From Clostridia bacterium (lineage in GTDB: Bacteria > Bacillota > Clostridia > Christensenellales > Aristaeellaceae), in contig JAFXZS010000016.1 of NCBI GenBank assembly GCA_017541105.1, positions 1-64,000 on the forward strand: DNA of 64,000 bases, given 5' to 3'. Below the pieces are notes generated by a model. That model was not told the DNA's origin and ran no database searches. It saw only the letters and a program-made list of their open reading frames with translations. Shown here one piece after another: positions 46,488 to 55,087 of this stretch. Each line of letters starts with the position of its first letter. Position 1 is the stretch's first letter. Made by a program: the position numbers and the translations under genes.

Positions 46488-47341
46488 GGTGGACAAAGAT
46501 CTGCGCCTGGACAGCTGTCCTGGTTCTTGTTCCTTTGCTGGCGATCACCGTGCTGTCCTTTCCGTGCATGCGGGCACTTACGTCAGCCGGGCTGGATCGG
46601 CAGACGGCAACGGACAGCCGGATTCCGGACGAACAGATTTCGCGAATCATGGACCGGCTGGATCTCCTGGCGGAAGATTACGGGTATTCCCCGGAAAGGA
46701 TCAGATCCCTGATCAGGCGGGAAGACCTCCAGGAATTAAACAGAGAGCTCTCTGCATGGTGGACCGGGATTGTCACCGGGGGTACGGTCGGAGAGGTACC
46801 GAAATGGCAGGGCGACGGGCTGGAAGAAGCACTGCTGGAAGAAGACCTGACAGCTGACCCGGCAGAAACCGCCGAAATGATACGGAACACGGTGCAGGAC
46901 GTGGTTCTTCCCGTCAGGGAGACCCTGCTGATCACCGGTATCGGGTACATCAGCCGCAGGGTGGATCTGCCGAATGTGATTCGTTTTGCGGAGAAAGCGC
47001 CCCTGTTTTCCCTGGCACTGAGCATGCTGGCAGCGGGAATGATCGCACTGCTGCTGGGAAATCATATACGCAGCAGCCTGAAGTACTACGGCACAGCCGC
47101 GGCAGGAGCCGGCATCACAGTAATAACGGCTGCTGTTCTTGCCCGGCTGATGGATCTGCGGGGAACAATCCGGCAGGCGGCAGAAGGATTGGCGGATGAA
47201 TTCGCACGGATGATGAGCAGCTTCTGGCTGGAAGCGTGCCTGGCAGCTGCCGTCCTGCTTGCAGGCGGAATGCTCAGCCTGTTCCTGTACCGCAGGGGCA
47301 GCATGAAAGCCGCCGGAGCGGAGAGCAGGATAAGCCCATGA
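46484..47341 (+). CDS. Membrane protein of unknown function
   Basis: 285 residues. An N-terminal helix (about 8-27) is followed by a large outside segment (about 28-175) rich in acidic residues and helices (DEQISRIMDRLDLLAEDYGY). Three further helices lie near 176-195, 205-222 and 246-266. The architecture is seen in uncharacterised clostridial proteins. No domain recognised. It overlaps both neighbours by four bases, so is co-translated with them. Confidence 0.65.
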   Translation: MRWTKICAWTAVLVLVPLLAITVLSFPCMRALTSAGLDRQTATDSRIPDEQISRIMDRLDLLAEDYGYSPERIRSLIRREDLQELNRELSAWWTGIVTGGTVGEVPKWQGDGLEEALLEEDLTADPAETAEMIRNTVQDVVLPVRETLLITGIGYISRRVDLPNVIRFAEKAPLFSLALSMLAAGMIALLLGNHIRSSLKYYGTAAAGAGITVITAAVLARLMDLRGTIRQAAEGLADEFARMMSSFWLEACLAAAVLLAGGMLSLFLYRRGSMKAAGAESRISP

Positions 47342-48057
47342 AACGAATACTGACACAGCATACCATTCGATCGGACAGGATTCCTGAAAAGCTGCGGCTG
47401 GCTGTGGCTTCAGATCTGCACAGTTCGGAGTACCGCGATGTCCTGGATGAATTTGCCCGGTGCGATGCGATCCTCGTGCCGGGGGATCTGGTAGACCGGC
47501 ATCGGCGGGATAACCGCTTAGCGCTGCGCTTTCTGCAGGAGGTTCCGGAAATAGCGCCGGTTTTCTTCTCAATCGGCAATCATGAAAACAAGTACCGGTA
47601 CCGGGAAATGTTTCTGGAGGCTGTCGGAAAGAGCCGCGTAACGCTGCTGCGGGATGAGAGCTGCCTGTTCAGGGGCATCCGGATCGGCGGGCTGAGCAGC
47701 AGACGGCAGGGGCCTCCGGATACGAACTTTCTGGATCGCTTTGAGAAGGAAAGCGGATTCCGGCTGCTGATGTGCCATCATCCGGAGGTATACCGGGAAT
47801 ACGTGCGGGGCAGGGCAATAGATTTTACCGTATGCGGCCACGCGCACGGAGGCCAGATTCAGCTGTTCGGCCGCGGCCTGTATGCGCCGGGGCAGGGACT
47901 GTTTCCGAGACTGACGTACGGCATCCATGATGAAGGGCGGATGATGGTGTCCAGAGGTATGACAAACGGGGCCAAACCCCGCATTCCGCGAATCAATAAT
48001 CCATGCGAACTGATTATTCTGACACTTGAACATGAAAACGGAGGGAAAACAGAATGA
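47338..48057 (+). CDS. Metallophosphoesterase
   Basis: 239 residues with all calcineurin-like motifs in order: ASDLHS (Asp, His; about 24), PGDLVDRH (about 49), GNHENK (about 81), MCHHPE (about 142) and CGHAHGGQ (about 163). It resembles YkuE/YaeI-type enzymes acting on lipid-linked or cell-wall phosphate esters, but lacks their N-terminal membrane helix; the substrate is unknown. ATG at 47338 overlaps the upstream stop (ATGA); the in-frame start at 47236 lies inside the neighbour. Confidence 0.9.
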   Translation: MKRILTQHTIRSDRIPEKLRLAVASDLHSSEYRDVLDEFARCDAILVPGDLVDRHRRDNRLALRFLQEVPEIAPVFFSIGNHENKYRYREMFLEAVGKSRVTLLRDESCLFRGIRIGGLSSRRQGPPDTNFLDRFEKESGFRLLMCHHPEVYREYVRGRAIDFTVCGHAHGGQIQLFGRGLYAPGQGLFPRLTYGIHDEGRMMVSRGMTNGAKPRIPRINNPCELIILTLEHENGGKTE

Positions 48058-48215
48058 ATGAAGAAGACCTGAAACTGCTGCTGGACTGGTTTGAACAGAA
48101 CAAGGGCCATAAACTGAACCTGATTGAAAAGGAAGGAATCAAAATGGCAGTCCGGCGGGCTTCCACCGTAGGAGATCTGCTGCAGACGGCTCTGGATCTG
48201 CTAAAGCATTCCTGA
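48054..48215 (+). CDS. Small acidic/basic soluble protein of unknown function
   Basis: 53 residues starting in an ATGA overlap with the phosphoesterase stop and preceded by GGAGGG. It reads MNEEDLKLLLDWFEQNKGHK at the start and ends DLLQTALDLLKHS, mostly helical. Good ribosome site and coupling suggest it is real. No family recognised. Confidence 0.55.
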   Translation: MNEEDLKLLLDWFEQNKGHKLNLIEKEGIKMAVRRASTVGDLLQTALDLLKHS

Positions 48216-48296
48216 AGGCAAAAAGAGACCCGAAACGGAATCAGCTGCCTCCGGAGGAAGCGGATGATATGGCACTGCATACCGCAAAATCCTTCA

Positions 48297-48920
48297 TCAC
48301 ACAAGTTCCTCAAGCCTGCTGATGATCCGGTCTTCCATTCCGGTGGGCACTACGCAGGAATCCTGCGGCAGATACAGGATTGCCAGCACATCCGCGTCCT
48401 TCGCACAGGCCACGTCCAGTGTCCGGTCTCCGACATAGGCTGTAGATGCGTTGTCCAGACTGTATTTTCTGACTAAATATCTGACACCCTCTCCCGACGG
48501 TTTCGGCCGGAATCCGTTTTCAAAGGTGACAACTTCAGCAAAGAACCGGGACAGACCGAGACGGCTTAACAGCGGCCATGCGGACTGTCCCCTGTGGGTA
48601 TAGACAAATTGCTGTGCGCCGCCGCTTTTCAGTGATTCCAGCGTTTCAAGCGCACCGGGGATCAGGGTGATCTCTTCCACACGCCCGTGGCTGATTTCCC
48701 GATAACGGCTGTACAGGAATTCATATTCCATGCTGCTTCTTCCGCTCAGCGCGGACAGATAGGCAGAAACCGATCCATGCTTGACAGCCTTCAGAATCTC
48801 AGCAGGGGAGTCCGGACACCGGCATTCCCCGGAGAGGGAAACAAGGCTTGATACAATGGACCCGTATGAATCGAGCAGTGTGCCGTCCAGATCCCAGATA
48901 TATGATTTCAGATCAGGCAT
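48297..48920 (-). CDS. HAD-superfamily phosphatase
   Basis: 207 residues. Motif I WDLDGTLLDS (Asp9, Asp11 region), motif II in VYTHRG, motif III Lys in FRPKPSGEG, motif IV AYVGDRTLDV. A helical cap follows motif I. It resembles phosphoglycolate/beta-phosphoglucomutase-like hydrolases; the substrate is not predictable. GGAGG lies close before ATG. Single gene. Confidence 0.92.
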   Translation of the reverse strand: MPDLKSYIWDLDGTLLDSYGSIVSSLVSLSGECRCPDSPAEILKAVKHGSVSAYLSALSGRSSMEYEFLYSRYREISHGRVEEITLIPGALETLESLKSGGAQQFVYTHRGQSAWPLLSRLGLSRFFAEVVTFENGFRPKPSGEGVRYLVRKYSLDNASTAYVGDRTLDVACAKDADVLAILYLPQDSCVVPTGMEDRIISRLEELV

Positions 48921-49022
48921 ACAACCTCCGGCTCCGGATCAGTCCCGGCCATGCTCTGTTCGTCTGCGGCTATGAATGAAGTTTCGCGCAGCAAACGACA
49001 AACCAGTGTCCGGGAGTGACCG

Positions 49023-49070
49023 CGGAAAAAGAATAAAGCGGCAGAACCGGAGATTCTCCGGATGCTGCCG
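49023..49070 (-). terminator. Intrinsic terminator after the secreted gene at 49094
   Basis: On the minus strand, a two-part stem CGGCAG..CCGGAG / CTCCGG..CTGCCG is followed by CTTTATTCTTTTT. Confidence 0.78.
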
Positions 49071-49093
49071 GTGATGGTATGAAAGAAACGGCT

Positions 49094-50476
49094 CTACTTC
49101 AGGATCAGTTCCAGAATGCCGTGGTTTTCAAGCTCGTCCATGATACTCTGGCAGGAACTTGCCGGGAGCTCATAGAGGAAATTCAGCAGGCCGTCAAAAA
49201 GCGTCCAGCCGTTGCGATGAACAAAATCATAGAGCGACTGGTCATTGACGGAAAAAATATTGAAATTGCCTGAAAGCTCGGAGGTATCAAAGGACAGTAT
49301 TCCGTCATACGCGGAAGGAACAACGGAACCGGTACAGGAAAAGACAGGAACGGAAGGCAAATCACCCATGGGGCGGGAAAGAGACAGCACAATGCTTCCG
49401 TCTGAGGAAGTGCTGAGATCCAGCGTATACTCGCAATTCGGCAATGCGTATCCTTCTATCCGGATGGCGGCATGAACGGCCGCATCCGCCGGAAAGGCCG
49501 ATGGGATTCCTTCCAGACGCAGGAAAAGGCGCAGCAGGGAATCCGGAAGAGACTCCAGATCCGGATCCACATCGTCCGCAAGATCCCAGGCAGCACGAAG
49601 CGTAACAGAACGGCCGGTGCCGCCGGTTTCCGCGGAGTATTCAAAAGAAGGGATATAATCCGTACCGGTTTCCGGAAGGGTCAGAGAGCAGGAGTAACTG
49701 CTTTCTGTTTCTTTTTGGCTGAAAAGAACCTGGTGTTTTCGGTTGGAAACAGTCAGCACGCCCTCCGATTCCGATACGGTCAGCCGTTTTCCGCTGGAGA
49801 CGGTGTGCAGAATATCCGGCAAGGCGAGAATCTCCCGCTCGACAATGGATCCGTTCGGCAGAGGAGAGGTAAAAGCGCTGATCCAGCTGGTGAGCCGATA
49901 CTCATTCTCCAGATCCTTCCGCCAGGCTTCTTCCACTTTGGAAAGCTTTTTTGTGGACAGGTTTTTCCCGGCTGTGAGGGGGCCGAACTGTGCGTTCCAT
50001 CTTTTTACAAGAGGCCTGAAAGCGCCGATCGTCACATACGGATCAAGAAGAACCAGATAGGGAAGGGGAAGTCGGAAGGTCTGCCAGGCCTTGGCTGCAA
50101 ATTCCATCAGCGCATAATTGTGCAGGAAAATGGTTTCCGATTTAAGAAGAGGCGTCGTCAGGCACATATAGTCCGGAACGCCGTAGAGGCGAAAGCTGAT
50201 TGCGGCGGAAGGATTCGATACGGGGACAAGCTCCGCGTGCAGATCCATGGACTGGGTGGGCGGACACCATGCAAGGTTTCCCCGGAATTCCAGCAGATCC
50301 AGCAAATCCGCGTAGCCCTGAGCGCGGGACCGGTCATGAGCGGGGTATTCTTCCGCACGGAGATGAAAACGCAGCTGAAAATCATAGCTGAGGACTTCAT
50401 CCTCTTCGGCATGCGCGGCAGACAGAATACTCAGCAGAAGCACCAGTGCCGTTATCAGGGATGTGATCCGTTTCAT
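49094..50476 (-). CDS. Secreted protein of unknown function
   Basis: 460 residues with a signal peptide (ends SAAHAEED, about 1-23). The mature part is beta-rich with alternating strands (LSYDFQLRFHLRAEEYPAHD; GSIVLSLSRPMGDLPSVPVF) and no cysteine-based or enzymatic motif I can name. Its ATG overlaps the stop of the CHAP-like gene by four bases, so the two are made together and may act together outside the cell. Function unknown. Confidence 0.7.
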   Translation of the reverse strand: MKRITSLITALVLLLSILSAAHAEEDEVLSYDFQLRFHLRAEEYPAHDRSRAQGYADLLDLLEFRGNLAWCPPTQSMDLHAELVPVSNPSAAISFRLYGVPDYMCLTTPLLKSETIFLHNYALMEFAAKAWQTFRLPLPYLVLLDPYVTIGAFRPLVKRWNAQFGPLTAGKNLSTKKLSKVEEAWRKDLENEYRLTSWISAFTSPLPNGSIVEREILALPDILHTVSSGKRLTVSESEGVLTVSNRKHQVLFSQKETESSYSCSLTLPETGTDYIPSFEYSAETGGTGRSVTLRAAWDLADDVDPDLESLPDSLLRLFLRLEGIPSAFPADAAVHAAIRIEGYALPNCEYTLDLSTSSDGSIVLSLSRPMGDLPSVPVFSCTGSVVPSAYDGILSFDTSELSGNFNIFSVNDQSLYDFVHRNGWTLFDGLLNFLYELPASSCQSIMDELENHGILELILK

Positions 50477-51396
50477 GGGTTTTGCATCTCCTCTTCTTCA
50501 TCATCCACCACGGTCCATATTTCCGGATCGGAATTGACTTTCTGACGAACCTGCTGATCCAGCTCCAGCTGGGTGGAAAGATTTGCGATACCGGAAGACC
50601 GAAGGCCGCATCCCTGCTGGAAGGCCCGGACCGCATTCAGCGTGGCGTCTCCGAAACGGCCGTCTGCCTTTGCCGGATCCAGCAGGCCGAGATAAGCAAG
50701 CTTATCCTGAAGCTGCCGGACCTTTTCTCCCTGATTGCCGAACTGCATGGTAATATCCGCTACATCGTGCACCGTACCATATCCAAGGATCCGGCTGTAA
50801 TGGAGCGAATACGTGTCCCGGGATACGGAAGAAGGCTTGTTTCCCTCGATCACATGGATCATGATTTCCCCGGTGATGCTGTTCTGGGAGCAGTATTCCA
50901 CCAAAGCGACATGATCTGTATTCTGATCGCTGGTCCAGGTAAAGAACACCCAGTCTCCCGGCTGGGGGATATAATCACCGGAGGAAAGAAAGGAGGTCTG
51001 TCCTTTGAGCCATTCATACCCCCAGCCTTCCACCTGCCCCCTGCGGATTACATAGCGGCCGGCACGGATAAACCAGCTGCGGCCTGTATTACTGGCGGAA
51101 TAGCGGGGATATACGCTGCCCAGCAGCTCCGTTCCGAACTGCCGGTCCACCTGGTCCACACACCAGCACAGAAATTCCGCGCACCACTGGCAATACGGAT
51201 CCCCTGCCCATTCCCCGTATTTCGTGCGTCCGTGATCTTCTTCCGTGTACCCGACCTCTCCGGAGGCAACCTCAAGGAGGCGGGAGGCGTATTCCGGCAC
51301 AGGCCACTGCGGCGCAAGGATTTTCTCCTCCGCATGGGCAGAGGTTAACACAGCCAGTAAAAACAGCAGCGGAATGAACCGGCAGGCGCGGAACAT
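50473..51396 (-). CDS. Secreted CHAP-like amidase with C-terminal peptidoglycan-binding domain
   Basis: 307 residues: signal peptide (ends TSAHAEEK, about 1-23), a CHAP-like domain (about 35-215; Cys in QWCAEFLCWCVD, His in NTDHVALVEY, then VIEGN), and a PG_binding_1 domain (about 225-290; GEKVRQLQDKLAYLGLLDPA). It probably cuts peptidoglycan in the wall. ATG at 51396 has GGAGG upstream; the longer in-frame start at 51441 overlaps the rplL terminator. It is a paralogue of the gene at 1173. Confidence 0.82.
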   Translation of the reverse strand: MFRACRFIPLLFLLAVLTSAHAEEKILAPQWPVPEYASRLLEVASGEVGYTEEDHGRTKYGEWAGDPYCQWCAEFLCWCVDQVDRQFGTELLGSVYPRYSASNTGRSWFIRAGRYVIRRGQVEGWGYEWLKGQTSFLSSGDYIPQPGDWVFFTWTSDQNTDHVALVEYCSQNSITGEIMIHVIEGNKPSSVSRDTYSLHYSRILGYGTVHDVADITMQFGNQGEKVRQLQDKLAYLGLLDPAKADGRFGDATLNAVRAFQQGCGLRSSGIANLSTQLELDQQVRQKVNSDPEIWTVVDDEEEEMQNP

Positions 51397-51415
51397 CAGG
51401 AACCTCCTTAAAGCG

Positions 51416-51450
51416 GAAAACAGGCGGGTGTAACAGAACACCCGCCTGAA
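51416..51450 (-). terminator. Intrinsic terminator after rplL
   Basis: A ten-bp perfect stem CAGGCGGGTG / CACCCGCCTG with an eight-base loop; on the minus strand it is followed by TTTT. Confidence 0.9.
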
Positions 51451-51464
51451 AACCGATAATGGAA

Positions 51465-51839
51465 TTACTTGATTTCGACTGTGGCGCCGACAGCCTTGAA
51501 CTGCTCGGCGATCTTTTCGGCTTCTTCCTTGGAAACAGCTTCCTTGATGGTCTTGGGAGCAGACTCCACGATATCCTTCGCTTCCTTCAAGCCCAGGCCG
51601 GACACGACTTCGCGGACAACCTTGATGACCTTGATCTTTTCAGAACCGGTCTCCTTCAGGATCACGTCAAATTCAGTCTTTTCCTCTTCAGCAGCAGCGG
51701 CAGGGCCACCGGCAGCGGGACCGCCGGCAACGGCGATGGCACCGGTCACGCCGAATTTTTCTTTCATTTCGTCAACGAGTTCTTTGACCTGAAGCAGAGT
51801 CATGGACTCAATGGCTTCGAGAATTTCCTGATTAGTCAT
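51465..51839 (-). CDS. rplL: 50S ribosomal protein L7/L12
   Basis: 124 residues, the usual length. An N-terminal dimer domain ([20 protein letters not shown]), an Ala/Gly-rich hinge (about 35-52) and the C-terminal factor-binding domain ([36 protein letters not shown]). It forms the stalk that recruits elongation factors. 57 bases after rplJ. Confidence 0.99.
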   Translation of the reverse strand: MTNQEILEAIESMTLLQVKELVDEMKEKFGVTGAIAVAGGPAAGGPAAAAEEEKTEFDVILKETGSEKIKVIKVVREVVSGLGLKEAKDIVESAPKTIKEAVSKEEAEKIAEQFKAVGATVEIK

Positions 51840-51896
51840 TGAAATATTCCTCCATTATTATCAATAAGTCATGCAGCCGTCAGGCTGCGGGAATGA

Positions 51897-52397
51897 TCAG
51901 GCTGCTTCCTTTTTCTCGGCGATTTCTTCGAGAACGGAAACCAGCGAGGATACGGGGGATACCAGGCAGCCAACCACGGTAGCCAGCAGCTCTTCCCGGC
52001 TGGGAGTGGCGGCAAGGCCTTTCACTGCATCCACGTCCATCACGTCAGTGCCCATGAGGCCGCCTTTGATCTCCAGAGAGGTCAGTTTGTTCTTCTCGAT
52101 GAAGGTGTTGATGATTTTCGGCGCGGCGGTAACGTCATTATCGCCGAAGACGAAAGCGTTGGGGCCTTCAAGCAGATGATCGAGCCCTTCGATGTTCAGC
52201 TCCTTCAGCGCGCGAAGCACGAGGCGGTTCTTCAGAACGCAGTAATGCACGTCATTTTCACGGCACTGCTTGCGCAGAGCGGTAACCTGTTCCACAGTCA
52301 AGCCGCTGTAAGAACAAACCACCATGGATTCGGCGTTCTTCAGTTTCTCAACGATGTCAGCCACAACCTGCTTTTTGAGTTCGAGATTTGTGCTCAT
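51897..52397 (-). CDS. rplJ: 50S ribosomal protein L10
   Basis: 166 residues. The N-terminal domain binds 23S rRNA (VVADIVEKLKNAESMVVCSY; LRKQCRENDVHYCVLKNRL) and the C-terminal helix (about 140-166) carries L7/L12 dimers. ATG at 52397 follows AGGAGGTG by about 12 bases; the longer frame to 52586 would run through the leader. rplK-rplA and rpoB are not adjacent. Confidence 0.98.
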   Translation of the reverse strand: MSTNLELKKQVVADIVEKLKNAESMVVCSYSGLTVEQVTALRKQCRENDVHYCVLKNRLVLRALKELNIEGLDHLLEGPNAFVFGDNDVTAAPKIINTFIEKNKLTSLEIKGGLMGTDVMDVDAVKGLAATPSREELLATVVGCLVSPVSSLVSVLEEIAEKKEAA

Positions 52398-52437
52398 GAT
52401 TCCGGTTACACCTCCTGTCCGGTTCAGAATAAAGAAA

Positions 52438-52557
52438 CCCTTGCGTGCAGGCGCAAGGGAAAAAGACGATCCTCTCACACCTCGGCAGGCGGGGAACCCC
52501 TTTAAACCGCGTCGCGGTACCGGCTGTCTTCGGCACTGGTTTCTCAAAACCTTTGAA
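52438..52557 (-). ncRNA. L10 (rplJL) leader with attenuator
   Basis: The minus-strand leader has the L10-binding pattern (AGACAGCCGGTACCGCG, then CCGCCTGCCGAGGTGTGA) recognised by L10-(L7/L12)4 for feedback control. It ends in an intrinsic terminator hairpin: CCCTTGCG (52459-52452) / CGCAAGGG (52445-52438) with TTTCTTT after it. Excess L10 would favour termination or block translation. Ends approximate. Confidence 0.8.
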
Positions 52558-52586
52558 ACTTTACCACAGAAGAATCTTTTTGTCAA
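52558..52586 (-). promoter_or_regulatory. Promoter of rplJL
   Basis: On the minus strand: perfect TTGACA (52586-52581), 17-bp spacer, TAAAGT (52563-52558). Confidence 0.85.
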
Positions 52587-52644
52587 TCAAAAATCCACAT
52601 ATGAAAAATCTCACAAACAAAAGAAGAAAATATGACGGAATAAG

Positions 52645-52673
52645 TTGACATCGTAATAAAATCGTAATAAAAT
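52645..52673 (+). promoter_or_regulatory. Promoter of the SH3/peptidoglycan-binding gene
   Basis: Perfect TTGACA (52645-52650), 17-bp spacer, TAAAAT (52668-52673), divergent from the rplJL promoter. Between 52587 and 52644 there is only A-rich spacer. Confidence 0.8.
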
Positions 52674-52706
52674 TAACCTGAATGTTCAGAGAAAGGAGAC
52701 GTTCGC

Positions 52707-53693
52707 ATGAAGAAATGGCGTACATTCCTGATGTTAACGTTGCTCCTTTGCCTGATTCCTCTGTTTTCCGCCCTGGCCCAGACAGGAACAGTCACCGCCT
52801 CCTCGCTGAATATGCGCAAAAGCACGTCCACGGAAAGCAAAGTGGTTGCTGTAATGCGGAAAGGGAAAAAAGTGACCATTCTGGGCACTTCAGGAAGCTG
52901 GTACAAGGTCAAGTATAACGGAAAAACAGGATATGCAGCCAAGAAATATATAAAAGTATCGTCCTCCGACGCCTCTTCGGATTCCAAAGCGAAAAGTTCC
53001 AAAGGCACCCAATCCTCCTCCCGTACCTCCTCTGACGGCACCTGCGGCCCGGGAGACAGCGGGGCGGCGGTCCGGAAGGTGCAGAAAAGGCTGAAAGCTC
53101 TGGGATACCTGAGCGGAAGCATTGACGGGGATTACGGTTCCGGAACCAAGGCGGCCGTCAAGGCGTTCCAGAAGAAGAACGGGCTGAAAGTAACCGGCAA
53201 GGTCAATAAAGCGACGCTGAACAAGCTGAACAGTTCCAGCGCGAAAAAAGGATACGCGGCAGACAGCCAGTCTTCCTCGGGGGGAGGCTATAAGACAGAA
53301 CGGCTGAACTGGTTCAAGGGCGGAAGCAACAAGATTCCCAAAGGCGCGGTTTTCAAGATCAAGGATATAAAAACCGGCAAAGTATTTACGGTCCGGCGCT
53401 GGAGCGGGGCCAACCATATTGACGCAGAACCTCTGACAAAGTCTGATACCGCGATTCTGAAAAGCATTTACGGCCACTGGAGCTGGAGGAGGCGGTCGGT
53501 TCTTGTGAAGTACAACGGGCATGTATATGCCGCTTCCATCAACGGAATGCCACACGGAACCTCCACCATCGGCAATAACAACTTTGACGGCCATTTCTGT
53601 GTGCATTTCTACGGCAGCAAGACCCACTGTTCGCAGAAGGTCGATGCCATGCACCAGAAATGCGTCGCAGCGGCCATGCACTGTACCTGGTAA
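52707..53693 (+). CDS. Secreted SH3 / peptidoglycan-binding protein with a conserved C-terminal His/Cys domain
   Basis: 328 residues. Signal peptide (ends FSALAQ, about 1-24), bacterial SH3 domain (about 27-88; VTASSLNMRKSTSTESKVVA), Ser-rich linker, PG_binding_1 (about 118-180; GAAVRKVQKRLKALGYLSG), and a C-terminal domain (about 200-328) with GMPHGTSTIGNNNFDGHFCV and GSKTHC. The last domain recurs, as I recall, in clostridial wall proteins and has no named function I can give. GAAAGGAG precedes ATG. Single gene. Confidence 0.85.
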   Translation: MKKWRTFLMLTLLLCLIPLFSALAQTGTVTASSLNMRKSTSTESKVVAVMRKGKKVTILGTSGSWYKVKYNGKTGYAAKKYIKVSSSDASSDSKAKSSKGTQSSSRTSSDGTCGPGDSGAAVRKVQKRLKALGYLSGSIDGDYGSGTKAAVKAFQKKNGLKVTGKVNKATLNKLNSSSAKKGYAADSQSSSGGGYKTERLNWFKGGSNKIPKGAVFKIKDIKTGKVFTVRRWSGANHIDAEPLTKSDTAILKSIYGHWSWRRRSVLVKYNGHVYAASINGMPHGTSTIGNNNFDGHFCVHFYGSKTHCSQKVDAMHQKCVAAAMHCTW

Positions 53694-53709
53694 AACAGTC
53701 ATCCGTTTT

Positions 53710-53739
53710 TCCGGGAAGGTTTTCTTTCCCGGATTTTTT
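53710..53739 (+). terminator. Intrinsic terminator
   Basis: TCCGGGAA (53710-53717) / TTCCCGGA (53726-53733), then six T. Confidence 0.9.
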
Positions 53740-53742
53740 CAT

Positions 53743-53770
53743 TTTACAAGAGAATAAAATATGATATAAT
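53743..53770 (+). promoter_or_regulatory. Promoter of hisS-aspS
   Basis: TTTACA (53743-53748), 16-bp spacer, perfect TATAAT (53765-53770). The leader is about 35 bases, so there is no T-box. Confidence 0.7.
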
Positions 53771-53811
53771 CTATTAGTTATGATTCTTATTTCCCGAACA
53801 GGAGGAGTATT

Positions 53812-55074
53812 ATGCTGACTCAGGCGCCAAGGGGAACCAAAGACGTGCTGCCTGCCGAGAGCTATCGCTGGCAGTTTCTTGAGAAAAAGATGCGCGAAGC
53901 TGCCGCGCTGGCAGGATACCGCGAAGTCAGGACCCCTGTGTTTGAACATACCGAGCTGTTTCTGCGCGGCGTCGGTGATACTACGGATATCGTACAGAAG
54001 GAGATGTACACTTTCAGGGATAAGGGGGACCGTTCCATCACGCTGAAACCGGAAGGAACGGCCGGCGCCGTCCGCTGTTTCCTGGAGCACAATCTGTATG
54101 CGGACGCTTTGCCCTGCAAGATGTACTATCTGAATGCTCCGATTTTCCGGTATGAAAATCCGCAGAGCGGCCGCCTGCGTGAGCATCACCAGTTCGGACT
54201 GGAATGCTTCGGTGCGAAAGAGGCCACGGCGGATGCGGAACTGATTCTGCTGGCATACCGCCTGCTGCAGGATCTGGGAATTAAAAACCTGAGCGTCGAG
54301 ATCAACAGCATCGGATGCCCCTCCTGCAGGCCGGTCTATCACACCCGGCTGAAGGAATACCTCGGCGGAAAGCTCAGCCAGATGTGCGAGACGTGCCGGG
54401 AGCGGTTTGAACGGAATCCGCTGCGGGTGCTGGACTGTAAGGAAAAGAAATGCCAGGAACTGACGAAGGATGCCCCGAGCATGCTGGACCTGCTGTGCGA
54501 CGAATGCCGCGGGCATTTCGACCAGCTGAAGAGCTGCCTGGAACAGGCCGGAATTCCATACCGGGTCAACAGCAGGATCGTCCGCGGACTGGATTATTAT
54601 ACAAAGACCGTGTTCGAACTGGTAACGGAGACGAAGGACGGAAAGCTGACTGTCTGCGGCGGCGGGCGGTACGACAACCTGGTCGGCCAGATCGGCGAAC
54701 AGGATATTCCGGCGGTTGGGTTCGGCATGGGCCTGGAGCGGGTTCTGATGCTGCTGGATGCCGACGGTATTGTGCTGCCGAAGCCTCCGCAGTACGATGT
54801 ATTTGTCACTTTTATGGGCGCACACGGGCTGCGGGCGTTTGCGCTGGTGCAGCAGCTGCGCGCGGGAGGGATCCGAGCGGATCTGGATCACTGCGGCAGG
54901 AGCCTGAAAGCCCAGTTCAAATATGCCAATAAAACCGGGGCACCGCTTACAGCCGTGATCGGCGATGAGGAAGCTGCCGGCGGAACGGTGAAACTGAAAA
55001 ACATGGCCGGCGGAGAAGAGCGTACCGTGCCTGTCAGCGAGGTGTGCGGCGCGGTCCGGAATATGATTGGATAA
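53812..55074 (+). CDS. hisS: Histidyl-tRNA synthetase
   Basis: 420 residues. Class II motifs: PRGTKDVLP (about 5), motif 2 FRYENPQSGRLREHHQFGLE (about 112), the HisA loop GLDYYTKTVFEL (about 260), motif 3 GFGMGLERVLMLL (about 303). A C-terminal anticodon domain lies at about 325-420. GGAGGAG precedes ATG. It overlaps the aspS leader; aspS begins 13 bases after its stop. Confidence 0.98.
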   Translation: MLTQAPRGTKDVLPAESYRWQFLEKKMREAAALAGYREVRTPVFEHTELFLRGVGDTTDIVQKEMYTFRDKGDRSITLKPEGTAGAVRCFLEHNLYADALPCKMYYLNAPIFRYENPQSGRLREHHQFGLECFGAKEATADAELILLAYRLLQDLGIKNLSVEINSIGCPSCRPVYHTRLKEYLGGKLSQMCETCRERFERNPLRVLDCKEKKCQELTKDAPSMLDLLCDECRGHFDQLKSCLEQAGIPYRVNSRIVRGLDYYTKTVFELVTETKDGKLTVCGGGRYDNLVGQIGEQDIPAVGFGMGLERVLMLLDADGIVLPKPPQYDVFVTFMGAHGLRAFALVQQLRAGGIRADLDHCGRSLKAQFKYANKTGAPLTAVIGDEEAAGGTVKLKNMAGGEERTVPVSEVCGAVRNMIG

Positions 55075-55087
55075 GGGAGAGATAAAT

